Origin: Phoebastria nigripes | Lineage: Eukaryota > Chordata > Aves > Procellariiformes > Diomedeidae | Assembly (NCBI GenBank): GCA_035582835.1 | Contig: JAYKAV010003266.1 | Span: 5,335,468-5,399,467, forward strand | Reading direction: 5' to 3' | Length of the DNA: 64,000 bases | Shown: one piece after another, positions 39,044 through 51,465 of the stretch | Layout of the letters: each line of letters starts with the position of its first letter | Position numbering within the stretch: position 1 is the stretch's first letter | Notes under the pieces: generated by a model | Seen by the model: only the letters and a program-made list of their open reading frames with translations | What the model was told of the DNA's origin: nothing | Database searches by the model: none | Made by a program: the position numbers and the translations under genes

Positions 39044-41432
39044 GGCTCGACCTGCAATGCCGGAGGCTTTCGCAGGGGTTTGCGAGCAGATCTGGGCATC
39101 GCTGCAGGTCTTCATTTTATAATAAGCAAGATTTTTTTCCTCCCAAACTGTGGTCAAACCTGAATAAGAGCAGGGGAAGGGCATACCTGGGGTATCGCCN
39201 GGCTCAGAGCAATGCAGGCTGCTTATGCCGGGGAAGGCGGGGAAAATTTGGGGTGAAGTGGGGGAGGCAGGCGATCTGCTGGGCTGAGCCAAGCCCAGGG
39301 GAGAGGTTGCCCTTTAGGGCCGGTATCAGCCCAAGCCAGGCCTGGAGCTGAGCCCCGCTCTGCCCACGGCGCTTTTATCTGCGGCTCCCTCTGCTCGGGA
39401 AGGGCAGCCCGGGGGGTTATCGGCTTTGCCCGTCCCTTGGCAAGGCCCCATTCCCCCCCGGCAAGGGGTCCCTGCGTCCCTACCCTGCCGAGCCACCCAG
39501 GGGGTCTGGGGTGGAGGGGACCCCCGGGGCTCTCCCACCCACTGCGCTGCTGGCCGGGAGCAACCTGACATTTAATTCCCCTGGGGTTTCTGCAAGAAAG
39601 CCCCTGGCACAGCTGCGGCAAATGGGGCTCCTTCCTCAGCCGGCATCACTCCAGGGACGGCTGTGTGCCTGCCCCAAAGCCAGGGTGAACTGAAGCCCCC
39701 GTGCCCTTTTCCAGGCTGCCTGGAGGAAGCAGCAGTGCTGGGGGTGTCCCGGTGGGGGGGGGGGGGCTGTTTTCCCCCCAATACTGAGCTTTTCCCATTC
39801 CCCATCCTGGTGCATCCCAAACTGAGGTGCTCCCTCGATGCTTTCCCTGCACACTCAGACTAACACTCCCACCTGCATCCCTGCTGCAACCCCATCCTTG
39901 GCCACTCTCACCCCCAAACCTGGATTCGGGTCTCACACTTTCCCCCCCCCTCCCTTTCCCTCAGGTCCTCCACGACCGTTGCTCACACCCTCACTTCTCC
40001 TTTCCAGTTCCCCCCTCCAAGCTGCAGACAAACCTGCAGCCTCTTCAGAAGCTTTTCTGCTCTCATCCCCCTTACAGCACACAGCCACGCACCTCGCCAG
40101 GGCAAGAGCCTCCGCTCACGCCCTTTACTTGCCGTGATCTGACCCTACCCCGCAGCATCCCTGATCCTTCCAGCCCTTTTCCCATCNGTACCTTGTCCAG
40201 GATGAAGCAGAAGAACCCCTAGCACATGAGACAAGCAGCCACAGGNCTGATTTAAGGCAATATCAGAAAGAAAAAAAGCAAAGCCCAGAGAGGGAAAATT
40301 AACTGGGGCTGTTCAGGGCTTATATAGCCCNGGGTGGGTGGGGTGAGGGGGATTGGGCTGGATCCAGACCAGCTGGGGAGATGGGATGGGGCAGAGCTGT
40401 GAGACCCGCAGCTGGGATGGAGGTGACTGGGATGGAGGGTGGGGAATAGGGGGTCCGGAGGAGATGTTCTCACCCTGGGATGCGCTTGGGGGGCCCAAGG
40501 GGCCAGGTCCCAGGGCATAGACCAACCTGATGAAGCCCACGCTGCCGGGCTGTGCCAGCGAGAGTGGCAAAACCCTCAGTCCCAAACGCGTTGCTGCTGT
40601 AGCTGAAACGTGAGATTGAGCCTCACGCACTCCCCGAAATGTGGGCTGCACCCTGTGCTCCAGAGCGAATGGGTCTGGTCCCCCCCCAGATCCCTGTGCT
40701 GAGGAACAGCCGGCTGCAACCCCCTCCATGCCCCTTTGCACAGCCCCCTGGGGAGGCAAAAACCTGCTTTTGGGGGGCTCTGCCTCTTGGGGTCTCAGCT
40801 CAGGAGGACCTGGGGGTGAGAGAGGACCCCACAACCCATGTCCACCCTCCTCCGTAGGATTAACACCCTCGCCGACAGTAGATAACCCTCTGAGAAGGGA
40901 TGAGCTCCGCGAGCAGAGATGGATGAGACCCCTCTTGCTGCAGATGAGGTGCTGAGCAGGAGGGGGACGGGGGGGACAGTGGGGACCGGGGCTCGTCACC
41001 GCTCCCATAANGCACATCCCCGGGCAGATGTCTAAACCAGGCTCGTGCCCCAGAGATGCCCCCATTGACTCTGTAGCTGCCCCACGGATACCCACGGTTG
41101 GTACTTGCCCATATGGGGCATTTCCAAGCCAGGATCAGGCTTCACCCTGGGCAAACCTGGGGGGTCCCACCGAGCTGCCAGCCACGGCTCCAATCCCCTC
41201 CTGAACTGCAGAGCCAGTCTTAAATCATCACGGGAAGGCTGGTAAAAGCCTCAGTGTCTTCAAGCATGAAATACAAAGCACTCGCCGCCCCCTTTCAGCC
41301 TCTTCCCTGAGTGCCCAGCTCACCGCATGAAACCTTTTATATCCCCCCTCCCCGTTTTTCCCCGCCAGCCCGGAGAGCGCCGGCGCGCCGCCAGCCCCTC
41401 CGCAAGCAGCACAATCCCAAATTGCTCCCTGC

Positions 41433-41445
41433 CTTTATTATTTAC

Positions 41446-41477
<32 letters not shown>

Positions 41478-41511
41478 AAACTTTATTATTTACAAAAAAA
41501 AAAAAAAAAAA
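41433..41511. repeat. Duplicated CTTTATTATTTAC plus poly(A) unit
   Basis: CTTTATTATTTAC followed by 29 A (41446-41474), then GGGAAA and a second CTTTATTATTTAC followed by 18 A (41494-41511): a 48-bp tandem duplication. Confidence 0.9.
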
Positions 41512-43068
41512 GGAAGAAAACCAAGGCTGCGATTTCCTTTCTCACCTCTGAAATGCCATGAGGGGGTGAGGAGGAGGGATGGGAGGCCAAATCCACCCCA
41601 TCCCCCGTGTTCACCCCAAAACCAAACGTGCTGAAGGGTTTGATTTTAACGGGAAGGGCTCGGAGAGGCATTTTGCAACGAGGGAGGGAGCAACTGAAGA
41701 TGTGTGANGGGGATGTGGAAAGGTCCCCATTGCTTCATCGCTGGATCAGCCTCCGGCAGAGCCGGGACCCGCCGGACACCGCGGCGAGGGGGCCGGTGGA
41801 CCCTGGTGATGCTTCACCCCAGCAGCATGGGGATGCACGGTCCCACCGTGGTCCGATGGAGCTGGAGGTGGCCAAGGGTGCTGCAGGGTGCTGGGGAGCA
41901 TCATCCCTGCGTCCCGGTGGCAGTGGCGGGGTGGGGACGCCTCCGTGGGGCAATGCCATGGCGGGCAGATGGGGCTGCGGGAGGGCGGGTGGCACGGGGC
42001 TGTCCCCGGGTGCCAGGGGAGGATGCAGATGGCGCGGGGTGGGATGCTGTCACGGTGCTATCAATCAGCGGTGCCTTTACTGAGCGCGGCAGCGTCTCCA
42101 GGGTGTAAATCAGACCTGAACAAGACAGAGGATTTCTCTGCGAGATCTGGCCTCGCCGTTGGCATTCACTCTGGCGACAGCGTCGCNACGGGGAGACCTC
42201 GCGTCCCTGCCGGCTCGGTGAAGGGCGTGTGAGGACGTCTGCGTGAGGATGCTGAGCGTGCCACCTCTCTGCTATCAGGGGAAAATGGCCCAGGGGAGCC
42301 CGAACAGCAGCTCCCGGCAGTCTGAACCCCTTTTCAGCATCTCCTCTGTTTTCCACCCTCCCATGTCCTGCTGATGGAGTCCCAGCCGAGCAGGTGTCTC
42401 CCCACCTGCCGTGGCCCTGCGGGTCTTTGTAGGGAGCAATAAGGCACCTGCGGTTTCTGCACCGCACCCGCTCCCTTCCNGGAGCTGGGTTTATCTGTGC
42501 AACACCAGCGTTTGCTCCCAAGCCTGCCCCAGAGCGAGACTGGGATGGGGACAGGGGCTCTCTGGGGAGCCCTTGGGTAGGCAGAGGCAGCCTGGCCTCT
42601 GCAGGTGGCCTGTCCCCTTGTCCCCATCCTGCCTGGGACAGGACAGGGGACGTNGCTGAGGCGTTTCCATTCCTCCCTCTTTTCCTTAGCATCCTTTTGG
42701 TTCAGCGAAGCCCCAGGTAGCACAGTGTCCTCCGTCCCCATGGCAGTGAGGACAAGCCCAGGGAGCTGCTTTCCTGCCCTAAACCCCTCCTTTGGCCGCC
42801 GAGACAGAGACCGTTTCCATTTTCCCCACATCAGGCAGTATTTCTCCAACTGCAAGAATTTAGGCATCGACTTTGACCACCTGGAGCCGGCCCCGGTCCG
42901 AGCTCGCTGCCGTTTGCGCTCGAGCTTTTCCTTCCCGTGTGCTTTATTCCCCCTCCCAATGCNGTAGGTGCCTGGTGAGGCCAGTGCTGCCAAATTCCTT
43001 CATCTCTTTCCAAACGTCGGCCGCCTGGAAGCCAGCCCAGCCCTCAAACCATGCTGCGCAGGCGTCCC

Positions 43069-43105
43069 CGTGCCGTGCCATGCTGTGCCGTGCCGTGCCG
43101 TGCCC
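43069..43105. repeat. GTGCC pentanucleotide microsatellite
   Basis: About seven GTGCC units, two interrupted (CATGCT). Confidence 0.85.
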
Positions 43106-45099
43106 GGTCCAAGCATCGCTGGCTTCACCANGATTCAGCTGAAGGCACCGCTCTTTGCCGTCATGGTTTGCTCCGCAGGGTTTCACCTTCCTTCTCCTGC
43201 CACTTGTCCGTTCTCCCCCAGGTTCCCCCATCGCCCCCACGCTCCCTCCTGCCCGTCCTTCAGCTGCAGCCCCAAAGCCGGGGCATTTCCCTGCTCCCGA
43301 TGAAAGGCGACTGGATCTGCTCCTTCCCTGCCGCGGCGGCGGCTGGGGCAGAGCCTTCGGCGGGGGGAGAGCGGGCGAGCTCCCTGCCTCCTCTCATGTG
43401 AGCATCTTTCATCCCTGCACAAACGTGCTCACATTTAAGGCATAATTATCGTGTGAGTCAGCCGTTTCGGCAAACGCCCGATGGTTCCGTCCTCGCGCGC
43501 CCCAATTTCTCCCGCAGCTCCCCCCATTCTGCCCCCCCCAGCCCTGGGGATGCGAGCTTGGGGCATCAGCACCCGCTGTAGCTTTCGGGCTGGGTTTTGG
43601 GGGAAGCAGGGTGGGGGATGCAGAGCATTGTGTCCCTCGGGAGATGTTCAACCCCTGGGAACAGCGATGCTGGCAAAGGGGCTATGGTCCAGCATCCGCC
43701 CGATGCATCCCGGGCTGGGGCTGCCAGCGAGCACCCGGGAGCAGGGGAGGGCTGGGCGGCTGTGATTATTCAATCTGGAGCAACCCTGACCTGCTGACAA
43801 AGGCAGAGTTATTTTTAAAAAGCAACCACTCAGCGAAATTTGCCTCCGCCGCCTGTCCTGCTGCCGCTGCCCGCCGCCGGGGAGAAATCCGTCCCGGGAA
43901 ACACGGCTCTTGGATGCCTGAAACAGTGGGCAGGAACGTGGTCCCTGCCCCGCACCCTCCTGGCCCCCCTCCCCGGACTCCGCTGGCTTTTTGGGCTGTC
44001 AAAACCTCCACGGAACGACGGGAGTGTTGCAACCTGCTTTCCAGCACCATTTATAGCCCCACGCGTGCGGTGAGCCCAGGGCTCCCGGTGTGGCGGAGGG
44101 GAGGGCACCCCGCAGGCATCCCCCCTGGGGCTCCCCGAAGCATCGCCCCGCTCCCTCCACAAGCAGCAGGATGGATCCTGCCCGGCTCAGGGGCCTTTTT
44201 TATTGCAGGATGATGCCCACCATGGTGATGGCCACGGTGCTGGGACCGGACTGGCACAGCAGCGGGATTGCCCGGTCCTTGCCCTTGCGCAGGGTGGGAG
44301 TGCGGGGCTCCCCCATCCTCGCTCCCCCCTGCTCGGTCTATGGGTCAGGAGCAGCCCTGGCCTCTGCCCGTGCTGGGGGGGTTGCCCTCTCCATGCCAAG
44401 GCCGGTTGGCATTGGGGAGGGATGCGGTCAGAGGAGGGTTTGGCGTTTGCAGGGGAAGAGCTGGACCCGCTCCAAATGTCCAGGGCGAGAAAGTCGCCCC
44501 AAGCNGCGCTCCAGCTCCAAGCGAATGCCCGACTCGAGGGGCCGGCGATGCTTCACCCACAGCCGGGTGAGACCTCGGTGCCCCCATCTTGCGGACCCCC
44601 CCCTTTCCATCCAAAAAGACTCAGGGGGGGTTTAATTCCCAATTATGGGGTGATCCACCCCAGGACTGCCCGGTCACTGCCCGGCAGAGGTTGCGCTCCC
44701 CAGCCCCGCTCACCTTCGCTCCCCCGAGGCAGCCACGCTGCCCAGGAGCCCTCCTTCCCTTTTATTGCCTCGATGTGAATTAATACCCATTTCCTGAAGC
44801 TTTTATGGTTTCCTCCCAAATGGCTCTTACATCAGGGGGAGATTGGGTTACAGCAAATACCAGCAGCGAGGAACAAGCCCAGGCTCTGCCCGCTCCTAAA
44901 TCCACCGGTGCATTTGGGCACCGTCAGCCTCCGGTCCCACTCCCCCTGACCGGTCCCTTCCCCGGAGCTGGACAGATGCTGCCGGCAGCGAATGTCCCCC
45001 TTGGGATGGTGGGAAACACCGAGGACCCTCTTGAACCTCTGCATGGGGAGAGCGGGGCTGGCTGAGCCCCTGGAGCGTGGGGATTTGGGGGTGGCCCCT

Positions 45100-45132
45100 G
45101 GTTTCGGGGTGGTTTCGGGGTGGTTTCGGGGT
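45100..45132. repeat. 11-bp tandem repeat, three perfect copies
   Basis: GGTTTCGGGGT repeated at 45100, 45111 and 45122. Confidence 0.95.
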
Positions 45133-47907
45133 GCCTGGTTTGGCTGCCGGGGCTCCTGCCTCCGTCTCGCTCCAAGCGCACGCACACCTCTCGGGCTGGT
45201 TACTGTAGAAACGAAATTAGTACGGGGAGGGAATGCAATCCCAGAGCTAATTAAGGTAATTACAGCTTCACACCAGCTGCTCACGAGGTCCAAGGACCTT
45301 CTGTAACTTGTGGAGGGGATCAACCGCTCGGGGGGGACTTTGAACTCCAGCTCCCGGGGACTTCGGTGGCACTCGGGATGGGCTGTGTCACTCACCACCG
45401 AGGGTGACACCGAGCTGGGGGGGTGCTCGGCCCCATTGCAGCAGCAGGACCCAGGCTGGGTTTGGGGTCTGGGCTGGCTTTGGGTCCCTGGGGAGCTGCT
45501 TTGGGGGGGGGTTTGGTGCTGGGGGGGCCGGCGGGAGGTGCTGCCTGAGCCCAGGGCATCCTGCCAGCGGTTGCACTTTACAGATGTGTCACTTTGGCTC
45601 TTCAACCGGGGACGCGCTGACCCGGCGGGGAGGGAAACCGCAGCCGGGTCGGGGTCTCCCTCCACCCCACAGGGACTGGCTGGCCGAGGCTGAAGGGTGC
45701 AGGATGGGTGCAGGCAACAGGGATGCAGCAGGACCCCGGGCTGGTGGGTGTCAGCGGTGTTTGGGGGAGGACNTGGAGCTGGAAAAACAGACATCTGCCC
45801 CAGGGTTGGATGAACCCACTGGGACCAGTTAGGCACGCTGGGGACAATGCCAGGATGGGGTGACCATGGGGTTCGGTGCGGGGCCACTCCCAGCATCCGG
45901 GGGACAGGAGCATCCCTGGGTCTCCCGCAGCNGGCGAAATGTTACTACCTAGCGGGTGCCTTCCCATAAAACATGTTTTTTGGAGCCGATTCCCGGCATC
46001 GGCCCAGGGCGGGAGCCAGGGGAATGCGGCCAAACATGTTTATGCCGTGGCCGAAACTGCCCGGTGGCCTGGCTGCGGTGCGGAGCTGGGGATGGCGGGG
46101 GCTTCGCTGCCCAGGGACCCGGCGGGCTGGTGGGGGGCCAGGGCCGGGGACAGAAACGCCGTGTGCCGCGGCGGCGGCAGCGGCATGTCAGCGCCAGGAG
46201 CGGGCGGTGATTCACCGCTTACCAGCACGCTGATATTTATTACCCAGCTTCGTTACGGGGCCGACGTGAAATGTGGTGCAGGGAGGGGGGGAAATAAATA
46301 CAGCGCCGGTGCGGGGGGTGGCAGCATCCCCCGTGAAACCCAATGGGTTTCCCCATCCTCGCCCCCCCGCTGCTTTCTCCGGCTGGTGGATTTTGATGGA
46401 GGAAAATAAATGCTCGCAAAAATCACTCTCTCTCCCGGCTTGTCCCCGTTTGCCCTGTGCTTTGGCAGCGCTGCCGGGGTGGGCTGGGACACGGCGAGAA
46501 TGGGAGTGAGGAGGGAGGGACGGTGGGAGGGGGCTCCCCTGGGATGCTCAGCCCCAACAGGGTGATGGGACTGAACCGGGACCCCCCTCCTGCATGGGAC
46601 CCCCCCCTCCTGCAGCCCGTTCCCCGCAGCCTGGGAGGAAGCTGGCCATGATGTGGAGCTGCCTGAGGTGCACGGGCATGAGAACTGCCCCAGCTCGGTG
46701 CATGGATCAGAGGCGGGAGTGGGGCCCCGTGGGATGGAGAGGTGGGAGGGAAGGGGACAGATCCCCTGAGCTGGTTCCCAGAGCTCGTCCCCCACCCTGA
46801 GGAGGGTGGTGTGGGAAGAGAGAGGCAGTCCTGGTCTGGGGCCGGAGCTGCTGCAAAGGGACAGGTCTGATGCAGGGGGATGTATCCGAGGCAGACGGAT
46901 TTGACTCAGAGTGACACAAGCGCAGGGGCTTGTGTGTCCCCCCCAGCCCTGCCATCAGCACGGGGCTGATCCCCTCTCCCCTGACATCACAGGCAAATGA
47001 GCCCATCACCTCCCCTCGCCCCCCCAGCAGAGCCCCACCTGTGCCCACCTGTGCCTCAGTTTCCCCACTCCATCCCCATTTCCCTGCACGCCTCCATCTG
47101 TCCATCTACCCCTCCAGCGGCACGGCGAGGATGGGGGCTCTGACCTCCTCCCGCATCTGCTGGGAAGGGCTGGAGCGACGCGAGGCCAGCGTGAGCCACC
47201 CCCCCGGGTTATTTATAACCACCTCCAAGTGCCGGTGTGCGGCGGCAGCTCCCAGGGATATTTTTAGCCCGCTGCAGGGAATCACGGCAGTGAGCGCTCG
47301 GGAGCAGCAGGAGGGAGGAAGGGAGGGAGGGAGAGGTGCTGCAGCATGAAGCCCTGCCAGCATCCCTGCTCCGAAAACCCCCGGCCTCCACCACCCTCCC
47401 TTTTCAGGGAGGAACCCCCCCCCCGGGATGGCTGCAGGGTCACGCCTGGCCTTGGCGCCATCGCATCCCTTAATGGCCCCCTGGGACCTGAGGGACCGCG
47501 TCCCCATGCCACCCGCTGCATCCGTGCTCCAAAAAACCGGACAGGGGCAGCGGGGCTGCACCCCGACACGGGGCACCCACCGAGGTGTGGGGTGCCGAGG
47601 GGTGGCTGCGACGGAGGGGCTGCAGGGCTGCTGCTGTCTTCTCGAGACAGGAAGACATTAGGCGAGCGGCACTGTCTGCATCTCTAATCGGCCTCGCTCC
47701 CGCCGGCTGCCGCCCGCTCCCCCGCCCAGCGCTGCTGCGGAGGCTGCGGGAAATCCGGGTGAGGGCACCCCGGGGCATGCGGCTCCACTTCCCCGCCATG
47801 GGTGCTGCCGCCGGCCCCGCTGCCGCGGCCACCCCTGCACCGGCTGCCTGCTGGGTGGGTGCTCTGCACCCCGCAGCGCCTGCGTGGCACTGCCGTGTGC
47901 ACGCACC

Positions 47908-47974
47908 CATGCACATGCATGCGCACACATGCATGCGCACACACACGTGCATGCGCACACACACGTGTGTGCAT
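47908..47974. repeat. 67-bp perfect alternating purine-pyrimidine run (CA/GCAT microsatellite)
   Basis: Every odd position is a purine and every even position a pyrimidine from 47909 to 47974 (with 47908 continuing the pattern), built of CACA, GCATGC and ACGTGTGT blocks. Such sequence readily adopts Z-DNA. Confidence 0.95.
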
Positions 47975-48220
47975 CACTGGCACAGCAAGGACGGAGCACC
48001 CATCATGAGCTCCGGAGACGGAGGTGCCACCCAGGCCCTGCTGAGTGGGGAGGGACCCCTTGTGCCAGCCCCCCTCCGTGCACAGGGATGCCAAATGCGC
48101 CGCAGCTTCACCCGCTGTGACCCCCCCCCTACACCCAGTGCTGGCGACACCCCCAAATTTTCCAGACCCCCAAAGCCCACTGCAGCCTGCAGCAGCTGCA
48201 GAGCACCCAGTGTCGGCTTC

Positions 48221-48390
48221 CTGGGCACCCCAGGACCCAAGCACCCAGGGATCTGGGCACCCTGGGGTGCAGGGCTGGGTACCCAGCACCAGGGTTGGGC
48301 ATCCAGGACCAGGGCTGGGCACCCCAGGGTGCAGGGCTGGGCACCCAAGACCAGGGACAGACACCCCGGGGGGATGAGGGACAGACACCC
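48221..48390. repeat. GGGCACCC-rich minisatellite (about 62-bp higher-order unit)
   Basis: CTGGGCACCC(C/T)...GGTGCAGGGCTGGG blocks start at about 48253 and 48315, with shorter GGCACCCAGGACCAGGG words in between. Confidence 0.75.
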
Positions 48391-48689
48391 ATCCCCGGCA
48401 GCGCCGGCGGGGCATGGGGCCGAGGTGTGAAGCGCCGCCCTCCTGTTCCAGGCAGTTTCCCAGTTTATTTTCTCCCCTATTAGATTCCAGCTGGCAGGAT
48501 GGCGCCTATAAATATACATAAGGGCTCATTTACATGACGGTTTATTCGGGAGCAAATTCCACAGCTGCCTGGCAGACAGCTCGGTGCAGCGGGCGAAAGC
48601 TGTGCCCGAAACGCCAGCCGTGCCTCAGTTTCCCCATCTGCAACCTGGGCCAGGGTGGGAATGGCTTTCCCCGCACTTTTGACAATCTT

Positions 48690-49080
48690 TTCCTGGAAAG
48701 CCCAGGGTGTTATTATCGAGGCTATTTATAGCACGGTAAATGGGTTATTAATATGATTATTCTCAGCGTGGCAATGGGTAATTGCCCCGGGTGGAGATGA
48801 CACCCTGCGTGTGCGAGGTGCTGCGCGGGGATGGTCTCAGCCCCAACCTGCCCAGGGGAAAACTCACCCCAAAACCCCAGGGGGGGACATCGGGCTGTGC
48901 CTGGCAGGCGATGGGGTCCCACGGCGGAGCTGGGGGCTTGCGGCTGCCGGAGGGGTTTGGCGCTGCCGTGCCCCAGCGCTGGAGTCCGGCTCATGTTTCG
49001 ATCATGATGATTAGCTGAGTCACAGCTGGGGTGCTGCTAATTAAATGTATTTCTTAATTAACAAGATCACAGAGAAGGCC
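48690..49080. other. AT-rich block with AP-1 and homeodomain words
   Basis: Contains GGGTTATTAATATGATTATTC, a TGAGTCA at 49016-49022 inside GCTGAGTCACAGC, and GCTAATTAAATG...CTTAATTAAC. Candidate enhancer on composition only. Confidence 0.3.
48722..48731. promoter_or_regulatory. Perfect MEF2-type site
   Basis: CTATTTATAG fits YTA(A/T)4TAR and is palindromic; related sites are at 47209-47218 (TTATTTATAA), 47258-47267 and 48506-48514 (CTATAAATA). Confidence 0.4.
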
Positions 49081-49672
49081 TGCCAGCCCAGCTTGGCTTT
49101 CAATCACAGCTGACAGAGGCAGCTGCGGCCACGGAGGTACGGCGTGGCCTGAGGTGTGATGAGCATCCCAGTGCTCAGCTCTGCCCCATGGCCNCTTCTG
49201 CTGCTCTCCCACCCCAGGAGCCCATTTCCCCACGCAGCAGCGGTGTGAGGATGAGGAGGGCTCGTGCCTGGCATCATCCAGCCCCGGGTGAGATGAGCGG
49301 GGCGGCCTCAGCCTTTGGCTGTTGTGGATCTGGGGTGCAGCGAGCGTGTCGGTGCTCAGCACAGGGCTGGGCCACCCCCTGCTCCTGCCCCGTGACTCAG
49401 GGCTGCTTCANGTCCCCCCCCCGCCACCTGAGCCCTGACCAAGCCTGGCTATTAATATTAATAATAACCCCCCGCAGCTGCTATTCACCGATCTCAAAGC
49501 ACAACCTGAAGTAACCCCCGTCCCGCTCCCTCANGGGGAAATCTCCGCTCCCCACTGGATGGGGAAACTGAGGCACGGGAACTGGGGCAGGAGCAGTGCC
49601 AAGAGTGGGGCAATCCAGGGCTTTCTCTCCTCCCCCATAGGGCCTGGCCTGGGAGATGGGGCAGCAAAACCC

Positions 49673-49839
49673 CAGGGAGGTACCCACAGCCCCATGGCGA
49701 CCCATGGGTGGGTGAGCCAGAGTGGGTGGGGAGGGTTTTCCTGCCTGGAGAAAAAGAAAAACAGGGAGGTACCCACAGCCCCATGGCGACCCATGGGTGG
49801 GTGAGCCAGAGTGGGTGGGGAGGGTTTTCCTGCCTGGAG

Positions 49840-49850
<11 letters not shown>
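49673..49850. repeat. 89-bp tandem duplication
   Basis: CAGGGAGGTACCCACAGCC begins copies at 49673 and 49762; each ends with GCCTGGAG followed by A-rich sequence. The copies are nearly identical, so the duplication is recent. Confidence 0.95.
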
Positions 49851-49881
<31 letters not shown>

Positions 49882-49906
49882 AAAAAAATAAAAAAAAAAA
49901 CAACCA

Positions 49907-49963
<57 letters not shown>

Positions 49964-49993
49964 AAGAGAAAAAATAAATAAAAATAAAAAGAG
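49842..49993. repeat. A-rich low-complexity tract (about 150 bp)
   Basis: Almost pure A with scattered G, T and CAACCACA interruptions, following directly on the second 89-bp copy. Length is probably unreliable in assembly. Confidence 0.9.
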
Positions 49994-51080
49994 CCCATTC
50001 TGCCCCCCAGCCTGAGCTCTGCCCCACGGCGATGGGCCGATATCCCTGTGGGAAGTGGGGGGCTGAGCTCTCCGGGGGGGTGTTTCACGCGTCCTCGCCC
50101 GCCGGCACGAGCAGGCGACGGCGCTGGGGCTTCTCCCTGGCTTTGGCAGTCTGGTCATGTCCTGCCGGGGAGAGCAGCAGGACTGAGTCACGTTCCAGCG
50201 GCAGCAGTGACTCACGGCCGCCCCAGCCTCCCTGGGAGCAGCCGGCACATTGCAGAGATTCCTGGATGGAGGCAAGAAAATAAAATTAAATAATAACAAC
50301 CATCAGCCCCCCCACCCCCACCTCTCCTTCCTTCCCCCAGCCTCCTGCAACACAGGCGCAAACAGCAAATTCCTGCGCCACCGGGAAACACCTCCCGCCT
50401 CGCCAGACGCCGAGACGCACGACCTGGTTCTCAATTGCACGAAACGCCCTTTGCCAGCAGCCTGCNGGGGCCCCCGAAAAGGAGGTGGAAGCTGCACCCC
50501 GCCCCTCCCAAAGCTCCCCCGAGCCTGGGGACACCCCAGCAGTGAGGTCCTGCCAGTGCAATGAAAAGAGGGGGTGGGGGGGTGCAGCTGGCTGGATCCT
50601 GGGGTCCCTCTCCTGCTTTGCATTGCTCCCTGGGGGGCTTAGGGGGGTGCAGAGCAGGATGGGGGTACCCCAGCCCTAAGGTTGCACAATCCTGGCTATG
50701 GGGTTTTGTTTTTTTGGGGGGGGGGCATCACAGTTATTTTGCATCATTTAGCATCATCTCCTGTCCCTGTATCCCCCCACCCAGGGGGGTACCCCCAGCC
50801 TCGGGGGAGATGGGGGTCCCATGTGCCCCCACAGCCCCGGTCGTGGTGGGGAGGGATGCAGCGGGGCAGGGCTCCACCGCGCCTGCCTTCGGCCTCGGCA
50901 TATCTATTATTTAAAGCGCTCGGCGGGAGCGGTGGAAACCCCTGTGGGCTGCGGAGGCTGCGCGGTGGGGAGAGGCCGTGCTGCCGCAGCTCCGGCCTGC
51001 GCAGCCCCAGCGCCGCGGCGCTGCGGCGAGGGCGATGCTGCCGGAACGGCCCCGTGGGGCTGCACGCTCAGCATCGTCGA

Positions 51081-51465
51081 GCAGAGCCCCTATAGGGGCC
51101 CTATAGGGGATGGCGCAGGGGAATGCACCTGTGGAGCTTGACATCTATAGAGCCCAACACCTATAGAGCAAGAGCCCCCGCTGCAGAGGGCTGGCCCCTA
51201 TGGAGCCCAACTCCTATACAGCCCAACCCCAGGCATTGTAGAGCAAGAGCTATTGCCCCAGTGATGCAGCCCGCTGGAGACCAGCCCCTATAGAGCAGGA
51301 AACCCCACCTCACATAGCAGGTCCCTATAGGGACCTGCAATCAGCAAGAAAGAGAATATGCCCAATAGAGCAGTCCCTATAGAGGGGGAATGCCTACCCT
51401 GTAGAGAAACCCCCTATAGAGCCCATCCCCGTAGACCAAGAGCCCCCAGCACGNAGAGCAGCTCC
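51081..51465. repeat. CTATAG-rich degenerate minisatellite
   Basis: At least eight CTATAG hexamers, mostly as CCCCTATAGAGC or CCCTATAGGG, plus variants (CCTATGGAGC, CCTATACAGC, TGTAGAGC, AATAGAGC) spaced 15-60 bp. The flanks lack the motif apart from a TTTATAGGGCCC near 51507. Confidence 0.8.

Larger units (their letters stand above)
31951..41400. other. Intergenic, central PIM1-FGD2 interval
   Basis: No gene supported. Contents: five MIR cores (32820-32835, 33467-33480, 34548-34562, 35636-35654, 38523-38536); AT-rich islands at 31955-32040, 35040-35200 and 38800-39010; a 22-C run at 39022-39043; a chance-looking 369-codon frame at 31873-32982 on the plus strand. Confidence 0.6.
41401..47100. 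other. Intergenic, right-central interval
   Basis: No gene supported. Contents: duplicated A-tract (41433-41511), GTGCC pentanucleotide repeat (43069-43105), 11-bp triplicate (45100-45132), a MIR core at 47052-47066. A 354-codon minus frame (45896-44832) has no recognisable domain. Confidence 0.6.

Noticed and set aside
44832..45896. 354-codon minus-strand open frame
   Set aside because: GC-rich sequence yields long chance frames on several strands at once; composition is Pro/Arg/Ser/Gly without domains, and no promoter or splice context was seen.
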